DNA of 64,000 nucleotides from Carex sylvatica (taxonomy: Eukaryota; Streptophyta; Magnoliopsida; Poales; Cyperaceae): assembly GCA_964058845.1 (NCBI GenBank), contig CAXKVR010000001.1, positions 186,001-250,000 on the forward strand. Direction: 5' to 3'. The notes under the pieces are model-generated. The model ran no database searches, was not told the origin of the DNA, and saw only the letters and a list, made by a program, of their open reading frames with translations. The position numbers and the translations under genes were made by a program. This document shows, one piece after another, positions 31,798-43,170 of this stretch; within the stretch, counting starts at the first letter, position 1, and each line of letters opens with the position of its first letter.

Positions 31798-33129
31798 TTA
31801 TGAAAACACGCGTGATTTTCAATGTGGGAAATATTTATAATCAATTGAAACTATTTTGTGCATAATACAATTTTTTTTTTTTCAAAACATTTAGATATAG
31901 GGAAATAAAAAAGGGTTATGCTTCAAGTTTTCTTATATCAATTAAGCCCAATAAATTCATTTTAGTGCATAAGTTCCGTCAAAATTAATTTCCTTGTGTT
32001 GCAGTTGCAGATCATTGAAATTTTTGTTATTTTAGTCTATCTTGCTTCACTACAAATTAAATATATGGTATTTTTTTATTGATAATTAATTATCAGATTG
32101 ATAAATGAAAAAGGTCCTTTTTTGTCATTGTTGTAACTTATTAACTTATTAAGTCAGTGATTTAATTTGTTGATTTTAAACGATTGAGTTTGGTTGGGTT
32201 TTTTTAAGTTTATATTTTAAGGTTTTATGGATGTCTTTTTATTAAGATTTGTTGGTAACTGATAATTGTAAAAAAGGCCAAGATTCCGGGTATGAGACTA
32301 GGTGGATGCACATAAAGCAGACCCGGATCCGTTAAAAAAAACCAATAACCACTTCTTCTTCTTCTTCTTTTTTTTTTCTTTCAAAATTTCGATATAAATC
32401 ATGTCCGAAATTTGAAACTACGTTCCACAGTGTTTATGTTTTTGTAATTTTAGATGCTTTTTTCTTGTTGCAAAATAAGAATTCTGTTAAAACCGATGAA
32501 TTTTTCAATGTCCCATTTAAAAATTAAAAATTTATCTTCCTTTAATAACACGAAATTATTCATCAATTGAATTAATTATGGAATGTCATTAGCGGTGAAT
32601 ACGGTATGGATAACATCCGATCTGTATTCGATTCGTATTCGAAAAATTAGATGTGGATATCTAATATTTAAATATCTGTATGCAGTATGAATAAGAATAC
32701 TGATATAGTTTTATGTTTAAATTATATGTATTCGAATAATAGATATATATCATATATTTTAATACATATTATAAAAAAGTATGTTATTCATCATTATAAT
32801 TAGATAATAATAAATATTATGAACTTTAATGATTTTTAATAATTTTTATATTATTTTAATAAATATCCGATCCGATTTGAATCGAATATGTATCTATATG
32901 CAGAAAATAAAAAAAATATGAATATAATTTTATCACTGTCCACTTTGTATCTGTTCCGTTTTTACTACTAAGTATGATTTCTACAAGAATATTATTGGGA
33001 CCAAAAAAAAATAACAACAAATTTCTGATAAAAACAAGAACCCAAAAGAAATAAAAGTACATAATAAAACAGAGAAGATTCTTGGCTCATTTAATGAAAC
33101 CAGGCCGGCATCATCTCTAAGGCTGAAAA
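31798..33129. other. AT-rich intergenic, dispersed-repeat remnants
   Basis: No gene. 32585-32940 holds a GAATACGGTATGGATAACATCC / ATATCCGATCCGATTTGAAT repeat of a type common in plant intergenic DNA. A CTT/T-rich run lies at about 32346-32372. Confidence 0.45.
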
Positions 33130-33445
33130 TATCAAAATATAATTATTTTTTGTGTTTTTAAGATTGTACAAATTAAAAATCGTATTCGTACTTCTATGAA
33201 GTCTAGTTTAGTTGTTTGAGTTCTTTTGTGTGATCTATCTAACATTATTCATAATTTTTAAATAATTTTTCAAGATCATCTATACATATTTACTATTTAT
33301 AAGCTTTCATTTTTCTTTCCATAGTATTTTTCTGTTTTAGAGATATCAAATAATCTATAATAAGTGATTCATTATTTTACATTTATAACATATTCACGCA
33401 TCTAAATTTAACAAGATTTGAGACTTTGGAGAAAACCAAAGGATG
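33130..33445. repeat. Segment duplicated with 28540-29215 (empty MITE site)
   Basis: Paralogue of 28540-29215 without the AGAACTAGGGTG foldback insertion. It ends in the shared GACTTTGGAGAAAACCAAAGG sequence. Confidence 0.6.
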
Positions 33446-35802
33446 GGGTCTGTTTTTACCGAACAGACAGTAAAAAGTTCAAAATAATTATAGCACTACC
33501 ACTCGTGACGTACACCATCTGTGCAGAAGCACATCCGATGATAAATGAACGATAACAAAAATGTTTTTTGTAGTAGTGCCATCGTGCAAAAAAAACTCAC
33601 AATGGATCATGGTTGCCTAATTGTTGATCTGAAATTTTGGGTAAATAGGTTATATATTTCTTTTCTTTTGATGACATTTTTACTATTCAATAATCTATAC
33701 TACCCTATAAATATTTTTTTGAACACTCAAATGTACATTTAAAAAAAAATAAAAAAAATAAACAAATTCTACCTTTATTTGTTTTCTCCAACATCTCAAA
33801 TATATCAAATTTTACAAACATATATGGACAGTTCAAATATAAAACAGTAAATTACTTGTTAAAAATTGTGTACTTCAATTAATTAATCAGCGTAGCATAT
33901 ATAGAAAAACATAACGGTATATAAATAGCAAACAAAAGATAAAATTGCGGAATCATTTAAAAATTGTGAATGGTGGTAGATAAATCACAACAAAGTAACA
34001 AAACGTACTAATCTTGTACGAAGGGGATTAATAATTATTCCTGAAATGGGCCAAGAGAGCTGCTTAATCATATTGTTTTTGTATTTTCTTTTTTAAAATT
34101 GGTTTTAAGAATCCACCAGCTCCTTTTTTTTCCGTAAAAAAATGAAAAGATTTCTGTTTGTTATGATCAGCGTTGTAAAAAACGTCCATTTAGATCAATT
34201 AATAGGCTGATTAGTTGTTGATGGTGACTAAATCATTATAAATTTTTTTGACTAATCGAACAATTATTTTTTATTATGATTGATTATTTCCGATTAATCT
34301 TTTAGCAGTACTATGTCCGTCAGACGACTGCATACCGTTATTTACAACAGTGGTTATGACATCCATTTGTCTTTTGGGAAATCTAAACATATATGTTTTA
34401 ATAAAAGAGAGGAGATCTGTATATGATTATTTATAGTTTTAGGGACTTAGATGCTCGTCTCCAATTGTAGACTATAAATAAATTTGCTCAACATCAAGTG
34501 TATGCGACAAAATCGACGACTTTATTCATATGTGCTTGTCTGTCCCTATTTTACCAGTTGGTACAGTGCTTTATTGCATACCGGTACTAATTAAAGCATT
34601 CAAAACTTGGTTTGAACTTGAAGAACCAAATAATTTAGAGGTATGATCTGTAATTTTTGTAACTTGTTATTAGAGGTCCTAATGTATGAATTTTAATAAA
34701 TTAAACAAAAGTATGTTATAATAATAATTTTAGCAACGGCTTAAGTATCAAACTCCAACCACATAAATTGCATTATCTATTTCCTATGACAGCATATGAA
34801 TAGCTTGATTAATTCATCCTTGTGATTAATCTGTTGTAATTATGCAATTGATTTTCCTCTTTTGACACCATGACGTGGTTCTCTTGAGCTTATATTGTTG
34901 TTGCTTGATCAATCACCCTATCCTGTGTAGTGCTGGTAGTCTCGTTTTCTTCTCTGAATTTGTAAATTAGTTCCTCTATGATGATTGTTATTACTGGATT
35001 GAATTAAAATGAGTAATGGTGCTATTCTTGACCCAATCATCCTATTCAGTAAGTTATAGTTTGCAGTACATGTTAATACAAGTTGATATCAGTATCATAG
35101 TAATTCATTTGCTTTGCTGTTTTGATAGAGGTTAGCTGTTGCACACTTGAATTTCTTGCTTCAGGCACTTGAACCAATTTTAGAATTCATTTCTAAGGTG
35201 TTTCTACGAGTAATATTGACTGGTACATGTCTGTACCAGTGATTCATGTTTTCTGGTACCAGTGATTCATTAAGAAAATGTTAAATATTTTTCACTCATG
35301 CACTTAGATTTGACAATAAATAATAGTTGATTGAACAATTAAAATATTTAATGAATTAAAAAATAATTATCATTATGTACAATTATATTACCTAAGACTG
35401 TAATAATCATCCACTATCCTCTTAATTTATTTTTCCACCATATGATTTATCACAAGATACAGAGATTAATAATGACACAAATTTTTTCTGTGATAGTCGA
35501 ACATTACAAGATTCAAACTGGTCTTTTCAGATCTTCAACGCACAGAGACAAATTTCACCTCATGATTCCATTTCTACATTTACAAATGCAAACAAGCCTT
35601 GTTAAAATCGCTCATGTTGTTGTAAGAAACGATCGCCATTGCTGCTTTCTACATTTTTCAATCTATCACATTTTTTGTCTTAGTTTTGCTTCCATCATGA
35701 TCTTGAGATTGCCATGTTCCAAATCATTAAGAAATCAAGCTCGTGATAGAACGGAATCTCCAACTGGAATATCTAAAATATTTGTGCAATTAAGCATGTT
35801 AA
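33446..35802. other. Intergenic, no gene recognised
   Basis: AT-rich, with short open frames lacking recognisable motifs. An open frame at 35442-35825 stays open for 127 codons but has no similarity I can identify, and it is not part of the F-box duplication. GGTACCAGTG words cluster at 35220-35270. Confidence 0.4.
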
Positions 35803-36429
35803 TTGTTAATAGTATTCACCCGTAATACTCTTTACCACTGGCATATCGGCTCACCTTCATGGTCCAGTCACTTCCCAAGAGTTAAACCCAGTGGAACCCT
35901 TTCTAGAATGGCAGTCTCAACCATGCAAGGAAAGGTGTATGTAATGGACCCTTTACACACTCTATTTGTGTTAGATTTGTCTCCTCAATTACATCTCAGA
36001 TCACTTGTAGTTGATGGGCTTGAGGAAAGGGACTTCAGTTTTCAACACTTTCTGGTTGTTTGTGATGGTGAGCTCTTGCTTCTTCTGTTGGTGCCGACTG
36101 ATGAAGAGCTGATCTATGCACAGCTCGAAGCATATCGGCTTAATTCATCAGTGAATGGGACAAGATGGGTAAAGCAGGAAACATTGGGAAATTGGGCAAT
36201 CTTTGCTGGCTATGACTATTGGACACAGGGTCTTGCAATTCAGAACCCCGAGAGATGGGGAGGGAGAAACAATTGTGTTTACTTTGCAACAGGGAATCAA
36301 AATAGTGATTGGCCTTGGGCAGTGATAAAATTGGGAGATGTGATTGATACAACTGACCCAGAATTGCCTCTGTTCGAAGGAACATTTAGACAGCAGCGCT
36401 TGTTTTCATGGGTTCATCCTGGCTTCTAG
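35803..36429 (+). pseudogene. 5'-truncated F-box/DUF295 paralogue
   Basis: A 208-residue open frame equal to the C-terminal half of the protein at 56740-57885, sharing TLYHWHIGSPSWSSH, QGKVYVMD, LFVLDLSPQLHLR, RWVKQETLGNWAIF and NPERWGGRNNCVYFATG. Homology starts at about 35812, inside the codons for residue 177 or so of the full gene. The F-box and the first part of the propeller are missing and replaced by unrelated sequence. The remaining frame has no stop, so loss is recent or the fragment is expressed. The 3' flank is also duplicated but is split by the nested retroelements at 37305-52342. Confidence 0.8.
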
Positions 36430-37304
36430 GAAATGTGATAACAAAATTCTAGTCCTTAAATGACCTTCTGGCTTTTTTTTCCTAGTTAGTTGTGTTACAT
36501 ACTGTATTAGTTTATGTTTTAGAACTGACCTATGCCCATTTAAGTATGGCATTAAAAGTTTTAGTGGTGCTGTAATGGTTTTTTGGTGGGTTCATTTTGT
36601 GGTTGTAAGTTGTAACCATTTGCTGTCGTTTTTGCTTGGGATGTGTGGAAATGTTTTGAATAGGAGCTGTGTATTGCTCCATATCAGATTATATGCTGAT
36701 GTTAGTTTGTCTAGGGGTAAAAAAAATATAGTGAGTAGTGAGTAGGGCTTGATTGTAAGTCGACTGTTTGATATTAATGAAATGAGCAATTCCTGTTTTT
36801 TAATGAAACAAACATACTGTATAAGTTTACTTTTTTTTTTTTTTTTTCTTTCTTATTTTTACCCCCTTTAGTAGGCCACATATTAGTTCTTCATGACACA
36901 CTTTTGCTCAGCCCTACTAGTTGTTTTCAGAATTGTTCTCTTGAAATATACTATTGAATTTCAATATATTGATCTGAAACTTTGTTGTTATCTAGAAATG
37001 AATGATTTGTTGATCCTGGTATTTTCATTGAGCAATTTTTGTTATTAATGATGAATCGTGGTGCTGATTGAGGAGCACACTCATGGCTCTGCATGATTAA
37101 GGTTGAACCTTAAATTGCAGAAGTTACGTCTATATTTGACATTGTGATCTACAAATTTTAGCAAGTTCATACAAATTCTTTTCCTGGAAAATGCCTATAG
37201 GTTAATTTATTTCAATTTCAGTGAAATTGAATGTAATTAACTACGATGAACTTTTAATTATGATGAAGAAATAAACCTTCTGTTTTGTTAACTAACAAAA
37301 TATT
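36430..37304. repeat. 3' flank of the truncated F-box copy (duplicated with 57886-58895)
   Basis: Aligns with the region after the intact F-box gene, including AGTTAGTTGT, GAACTG, TTAGTAGGCCACATATTAGT and CACTTTTGCTCAGCCC. About 125 bp present near 58560-58685 is missing here. It ends exactly at the ATATT target duplication of the solo LTR (37300-37304). Confidence 0.75.
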
Positions 37305-39069
37305 TGTGACATTATGAATTTTAGAATCGTAAATCTAATAATAAATATAGAAAAACGGTCCAGTGCGGATGGATGACCCGCACTGCGGGTGGCTTCAACC
37401 GCACTGGGACAATTTCCTTAACGAATTTATGCAATTTCTCTGGGTGCGGATGGTGGTGCGGATGGGCACAAGCACTGCGGGTGAGTTCTGTACTCTTCTG
37501 AAAATTTCGCAAAGTACTGAATGCGGATGGGAGCATCCGCACTGGCCTCAGTGCGTCCGCACTAGGCTCGAACTTTTTTCTGCGCCGTGAGTGCGGCTGG
37601 ACGGATCCGCAGTGCGGATGATTGATCCGCACTGGGGTGTGTGTTTGTTATTTGCGCAGTAAATGCGGCTGGAGGTATCCGCAGTGCGGATGAGTGATCC
37701 GCACTGGTGTGTATTTTTGCTATTTTTGAGGGTTATTTTGCAAATTTCTAAATATAAATTAAAACCTTTCTTCTTATTATCATTCTACTGGAATAAAACT
37801 TTACATAAGGGCTTATTTGTGAAATTAAACATTTACATAAGGGCTTAATTGTGAAATTATCAAAGTTTGGTAATATTATGAAAATGGAGGGGTATATGTG
37901 CAAAATTCCAATTATTAAAACAAAATCCCTTTCTTCTTCTTTCATAATTCGGTGGAAATAATCGAAATAAACCGTGAGAGCTAGGTTTAGAGCCGAACCA
38001 AAAGGGAAAGAGAGAGAGAGAGAGAGAAATTGAGCGCGGAAACTGATTGAACTGACCGGAAAATCGAGATTCGAGCTGAATTGACGATCCTTGATCGATT
38101 AGAAAGCTTCAATTTGGTATATATTTCTCCCTGGTAATTTCTTGAAAAACCCTAATTTATTCGAGTTATTCGATTTGTCATGATTTCGGTTGAAATTTGT
38201 GATTAGGGTTTCATAATCGAGTTCTAGCTCGATTAGTTGTTAATTTGTGATAATTGATACGATTTATCTTCTTTTTCTCTTGGAAACCCTAATTTTATTT
38301 GATTTGTTATATTTTGGTGAAATTCGAATTCGAATTTGAGTTGAAACGTTATAACTCGATAATCGGATTGATTTGCTTATGGAATTTGGAATTGAACTAG
38401 GGTTTTGGGGTTGGGTCGTAATGGAAATTCGGGAATTAATCGAGTTATAACTTCGTTAAAACATTCGATTCTTGTTATTTGGTTAAACCTACCAATTGAA
38501 TTGGAATTCGAATTAGGGTTTGGTAATGGTATTAATTATCGGATATTAATCGAACGCGTTAATCGAATTTAACGTGTAAAATAGGTGATAATCATACGAG
38601 GCAAAGGATTTCTGGGTCGTTCGAGACGCCTGAGCCTTAGTCGAGCGCGCTATTACTCAGGTGCGGGGTTTCTGGACTTGTCTGATATTTTATATTCAGA
38701 AATTAAACTGTGTTTCGATTCATATGCATTGCATTGCCCAAATAAAGTGAAACTCGAATTGTTTAATCTGATTGATTTGCATGCTGGTATGGTTATTATT
38801 TGTGTTGATCTGAATGATCTGATTTTGGAATTAAAGTCACCGTGCTTTATATCACCATCGGTTGGTGGATATGGTATTATTGTCATCCACCGTGATGACG
38901 ACACCCAGGGGGTGGATCCGGATTTGTCAAAGTCTATGCATGGACTTTGACGCCCAGTGTCCTAAAGCTTTAAATCGTCTGGCCCTCGGCAGTTCCCAGT
39001 ACCGGTTGGGACGAGGGGTAAGTGACTTTGTATTATGATTTTGGTTATGGGTGACTGTGTATCGGAGGC
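37305..39069 (-). mobile_element. Solo LTR, gypsy-like: right part on the - strand
   Basis: The insertion starts TGTGACATTATG here and ends GGGGTGTGACA at 52342, bounded by ATATT (37300-37304 and 52343-52347). Read on the - strand it begins TGTCACACCCCGCGG, a start typical of several plant Ty3/gypsy LTRs, and ends AATGTCACA. Without the inserted Athila element it is about 2.6 kb. The paralogous locus at 58885-58905 has the uninterrupted target. No gag-pol of this element remains. The TATTTTG/GAGAGAG-rich middle and the ACCCTAATT words are non-coding. Confidence 0.65.
37361..37707. repeat. GCGG/CCGC dyad array in the solo LTR
   Basis: Seven or more imperfect dyads of the form AGTGCGGATG-n-ATCCGCACTGG. 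The last two well-formed units begin 72 bp apart (GCGGCTGG at 37593 and 37665). Conserved TTTGCGCAGTAAATGCGG-like spacers separate units. Confidence 0.8.
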
Positions 39070-39074
39070 ATTAC

Positions 39075-40496
39075 TGATGGGAGTTTTCTATATCTCTTAT
39101 GCAAGTAATAAATCCTAGTTTATACTCAATTTAGTTGCAAGTGTACAACCTAGTCAAGTAGTACTTAGGGATCGTCTCCACAGGGACAAGTCGAAATATC
39201 AATTCTAACCTAACGATTTAATTTAGTAAAAGTGAAGTAAAAAGTGTTTTGTTTGTTTAAGAGGTTTGTTTGGTAGTGATTGAACTGAATTAAACTAAAG
39301 TCTTAAAGTGAAATTTGGTTTTAAACAAGTAAGAGAAATTAGGGTTTCTTAGGGTTCCTATCCACTAATGTCGTGATTAATTGGTTTGTTAAATTTGATC
39401 TTATATTTATGAAGGCACAGTTGGATGTTATAGGTACAAAGTGATATCTCTATATTAATACCATCTTCAAATTAGAATAAACGTCACCTCTCGGTACTTG
39501 GCTACACTAATCTAAAGTCATTAAGTTCTTACTGTCCCAATTTATCTAGAAAGCTATTCGTCACCTCTCGGTACTTGGCACAATTCTCTAAACTATTGGG
39601 TAAAGCCCGTATAAGACAAGCGTCACCTCTCGGTACTTAGCCTATCAAATACCCTATTCCTTATGGTCGAGACTTAATATTCAATTTCTCAATTGCAAAT
39701 ACCAAATCCTAAGATTTCATGTGATTTCGATTAAGTCTTCACAATCAATTAAAATAAAGAATAGATCATAATAAAGAACAAGAAGATATGAAATAAAACC
39801 AACTAAATCATAACAAAAGTTTCAATTACAGCCCTAATTAACCCTAGAAAAGTCCTTAGCCGATCATGGCTAAGGCACAAATGAAATTAAAAGAGTTCAA
39901 AGAGTTTCAAAAGCAAGAAAGGTAATAAAACCGGTGGATGAATGATGTTCTTTTCTCCTTTCTTTCTCTTTCTTCTCCTCTCTTTTCTCTTTTCTTTTTC
40001 TGTCTAAAAAATGGTGTAAAAACTGTCTCTAACCGTTCTTAATTATATCCTCACAAATCCTAAAAATAAATAAATAAAATTAGCAAATTCTGGTTCTGAA
40101 CCGACTTATTGCGGGCCGCAGGAGATTTGGTTGCGGGCCGCAATGAATGGAGGCAGTTTGACAGCTTGTCGCGCAAATACTACAGAATTCATTACGGGCC
40201 GCAATGAGATTGATTGCGGGCCGCAATGAATATGCAGGAATGAAATAGCTCTGACTTGTTTTGTTACGGGCCGCAATGAATGTTGACAGTTGCTCTTTCT
40301 TCGTGCTGACTTGCTATAGATTTTCCCGTTTTGCTCCGTTAAGCTCCATATACTTGATTACCTGTAAAATAAACATAACTAGGGCAGTAACCTGAACTTT
40401 CGGACATTTTTACCTAATTAAACCTAATTTAACTAAAACTTGGCTTAATTTACATAACTAATCATAGATTTCAATAGATATGATTTCGGCTTATCA
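39075..40496 (-). repeat. 3' LTR of the Athila element
   Basis: 1,422 bp, TGATGGGAG...GGCTTATCA on the + strand. Contains three spaced copies of CGTCACCTCTCGGTACTT (about 39481, 39559 and 39620) and five GCGGGCCGCA-type palindromes (40111-40276). Confidence 0.92.
40111..40276. repeat. Paired GCGGGCCGCA palindromes, 3' LTR
   Basis: Five copies of [GA]CGGGCCGCA, at 40111, 40133, 40194, 40216 and about 40266. The first four form two pairs whose members are 22 bp apart. The fifth stands alone because its partner, present in the other LTR, is deleted. Confidence 0.9.
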
Positions 40497-40510
40497 AATT
40501 CCCCCAAGCC
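40497..40510 (-). other. Polypurine tract of the Athila element
   Basis: On the - strand reads GGCTTGGGGGAATT directly before the 3' LTR, the expected place for the plus-strand priming site. A near-identical GGCTTGGGGGG word occurs again at about 41409-41420, between the Athila-type ORF and this tract. Confidence 0.75.
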
Positions 40511-40922
40511 TAGTCCTTGCTTGTCCCAAGCAAGTCTAAGAAATCCCCAGGACTGGTTACGTCTTTTAAACCAAGTTATCTAAACTATCCTAATAACAAG
40601 AGTTAAAATTGAAAATTGAAAATTCAATGCAAATTAGGGTTTAAACAACTTAATTCGAAGAATGAGTGCGGTAGACAATTTTTTTCGGATTTCTTTCAAT
40701 GATCTTTCTTCACCTCACAAACACAAGTTTTGGTTTCTAATTAAGCAAATTTATACCTACATGACACTTTAGAATTGGTGAATCTTGAATTTTTCTTCCC
40801 ATTCTACAAGTGACAACCAATTCCAGATAATCCTTTGAAAATAAATTTTTAGTTAAGGGTGTAGACTGTGCCTGATGCTTTGACTTTTTTATACTTATGC
40901 ATCCGTCTGTTTTTGGCTCGCT

Positions 40923-40957
<35 letters not shown>

Positions 40958-41502
40958 TTATTAGCAACCAAATTTTTTTATTATGCGGATATATCTGTCC
41001 TATGGACTTCAATCCAACATAGCTCACTTTTTCAGCCTACACTTTTGTTCAGTTAAGTCCAATTAGGAAGGGATTTCTGAGTCTCGCGCAAAGTCTCCTA
41101 CGGGCACCAAGCCTTTCGGAAACTCTTGGCATTACGCGTCTGAGACTTGATTTTCAATATGTAAAACAGGTTTTTAATGTAAGACCACAGGTACTAAGGT
41201 ATCATAAGGCATTAACTCGCAAATTATCTACCTTTATTTGTGCCATGAGGTTATATCATCGAAATCACCAAAATTTTTTTTTTTTTTGAAATATACCCCT
41301 CAAATTATATTGTTTTTCCCCTAATACAAGATACAATTTTTTTTTTGAAATATACCCCTCAAATTATATTGTTTTTCCCCTAATACAAGATACAATTCCC
41401 TATAAATCACCCCCCCAAGCCTATCCATTGGCATCGTCTCGGTGCAACAAACAAACTAAAGAAAGTAAAAAGAAAAGGGAATAAGAAAGCTCACAATGGT
41501 GA
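40511..41502 (-). other. Non-coding region between Athila ORF and 3' LTR
   Basis: Holds a poly-T run at about 40927-40954, two tandem copies (59-bp period) of a GAAATATACCCCTCAAATTA unit at 41288-41396, and the second polypurine-like tract. No coding region. Confidence 0.7.
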
Positions 41503-43170
41503 TCAATCCTGAGATGATGATGGACCAGTCTCCTGAGGTGGTGTACGCCTAGGTCGTCTGCGCCTCGGTATCGGATCGGCTGAAACAAAGCCGGAGCGCG
41601 ACATATGCGTGTAGATGCGGTCGGTCCGATGGTACGTGCCATGCTGCTGCTCGGCCATTTCATCAACATCGCCTGCCAGATCATTGTAGTGGACGTGCAT
41701 GCGTCCCATCTGCGTGTTGAGCTGAGTCATGTCCGATTGAACAGTGTTGAACTGGCCCGCCATGTAGGTCTGATGCTCACCATACTGGCTATGCATGTAA
41801 GCGCGGAGGTCGGCAATCTGTTGGTCAACAGAGTTGCACCGCTCGTCCACATAGGAGCGCAGCTCCGTGTACTGTGTGGCACTCTGAGTCGCCAAGTTGG
41901 TGATGTTGGTGTTCATCGTTTGCATCAACTCGTACATCTGCCGTGGAGTCGGTTGGTCAGGACCCCAATAAGGTGGCTGCTGAGCGGTATGCTGCTCGGG
42001 CTGAGGTATCCCAAATGGATCGATAGGTGGTTGTGAGGCAGGGTCGGCACCAGCCTGATCCTGGTACTGCGGCTGTAGTGGTGGGGCCACATTAAGGGGC
42101 AGAATCCAAGTGGTAGGATCGGCCCTATCGATCGGAACTGGCAGGGGTAGAGGAACTTGCTGACCAGCACGGGAAATGAAGAAGTGTTGGTTGCCAATCT
42201 GAGTAAACATACCGGCCGCCTGAAGATATGCCATATCAATGAATTCGGTTTGTTTTTGGAGGCGTGTGGCAAGAACTCGGTAAACCGGACCCTCTACCGG
42301 AATCACACGATGGTAGATGGCAAGACGGGTCACAAATCCACCAATAGAAATCATACCACCCGGACTGGCATTGTCTCGCATGCCCAGGATGTTGTTGAAC
42401 ATGAAGGCGCCGACGTTAGGTAGTATCCCGGGTCTGGTTTGGGCATTGAGCATGGCATATATGAAGAAGATCTCGCTCTCGCCCATAGTACCCACCGTCT
42501 CACCGCGTGCAAAAATAGTAAAGGCAAGAGCACGCTGGATGTAACGGAACACGGGATGGCTGATCTGTCTGGCCTTGTAGGTCCTCCTAGGACCACCAAT
42601 CAGCTGACACGAGAAGTCGTAGAAGTTCGTGTTCTCATCCCAATCAGGGGTCTCCACTGCATCAGGAATGTTAGGGAACCCCATGATGTTGTTGACCGTA
42701 TCCATGGTGATGGAATACTTTGCACCGTCCATGTAGTACGTCGCCAGATTCTCAGATTCTATTTCTAGAGTGGAGAAAAATTCGTAAGTTAGAGTACGAT
42801 AAGCTGGCATTGATATGGTGCAGTAATTCCAAATACCAAGGGTAGACATAAGAGATTGGACCTCATCCAAAATACCTAAGGACTGCAGAGTAGGTATATG
42901 GATGTATTTGGGCTGAACAATCCGTTTAGACTGAAGAGACTGGAAATGGTCTCGTTCGGTCTGGGTCCTAAACCGAAGACCAAAGTCAGGTTGGTTGTTC
43001 TCAGGCCACTGTGGTTCAGGTAAATTGGTCCAATCGGGCTGGTCAGACATGTTCGCATCAGAAAAACCGCTGGTATGAGCAGTTGCTCTGGTATACTGTT
43101 TAGAACGTTTGGGAGGTAAGAAATCATCACCCTCAGTCAGTTTACCCTTTCCCCTTGTTTTTGGTGGCAT
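41503..43170 (-). CDS. Athila-type extra ORF (env-position protein)
   Basis: A 555-residue protein starting MPPKTRGKGK; an in-frame Met 10 codons upstream is possible. It lies between pol and the 3' LTR, where Athila elements carry their third ORF. The middle has the Athila-type pattern YEFFSTLEIE, YSITMDTVNNIMGFPN, RAL.FTIFARGE and GAFMFNNILGM. The C-terminal third is Gln-rich, followed by heptad-like coiled-coil sequence (YELMQTMNTNITNLA, YVDERCNSVDQQIADLRAYM). The basic tail has RRRRPRR. I see no clear signal peptide or membrane span, so an envelope role is not supported. Its function in the element is unknown. The frame is fully open. Confidence 0.8.
   Translation of the reverse strand: MPPKTRGKGKLTEGDDFLPPKRSKQYTRATAHTSGFSDANMSDQPDWTNLPEPQWPENNQPDFGLRFRTQTERDHFQSLQSKRIVQPKYIHIPTLQSLGILDEVQSLMSTLGIWNYCTISMPAYRTLTYEFFSTLEIESENLATYYMDGAKYSITMDTVNNIMGFPNIPDAVETPDWDENTNFYDFSCQLIGGPRRTYKARQISHPVFRYIQRALAFTIFARGETVGTMGESEIFFIYAMLNAQTRPGILPNVGAFMFNNILGMRDNASPGGMISIGGFVTRLAIYHRVIPVEGPVYRVLATRLQKQTEFIDMAYLQAAGMFTQIGNQHFFISRAGQQVPLPLPVPIDRADPTTWILPLNVAPPLQPQYQDQAGADPASQPPIDPFGIPQPEQHTAQQPPYWGPDQPTPRQMYELMQTMNTNITNLATQSATQYTELRSYVDERCNSVDQQIADLRAYMHSQYGEHQTYMAGQFNTVQSDMTQLNTQMGRMHVHYNDLAGDVDEMAEQQHGTYHRTDRIYTHMSRSGFVSADPIPRRRRPRRTPPQETGPSSSQD

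Noticed and set aside
35442..35825. 127-codon frame before the truncated F-box copy
   Set aside because: No recognisable motif; it lies in AT-rich DNA outside the duplicated segment, and the frame's length alone is weak evidence.
40081..40300. Palindrome array considered as a CRISPR array
   Set aside because: The spacers are themselves repeated and the repeat unit is only 10-13 bp, inside a plant retrotransposon LTR; there are no cas genes.
41605..42768. + strand frames opposite the Athila ORF
   Set aside because: Shadows of the - strand ORF, with no conserved motif.
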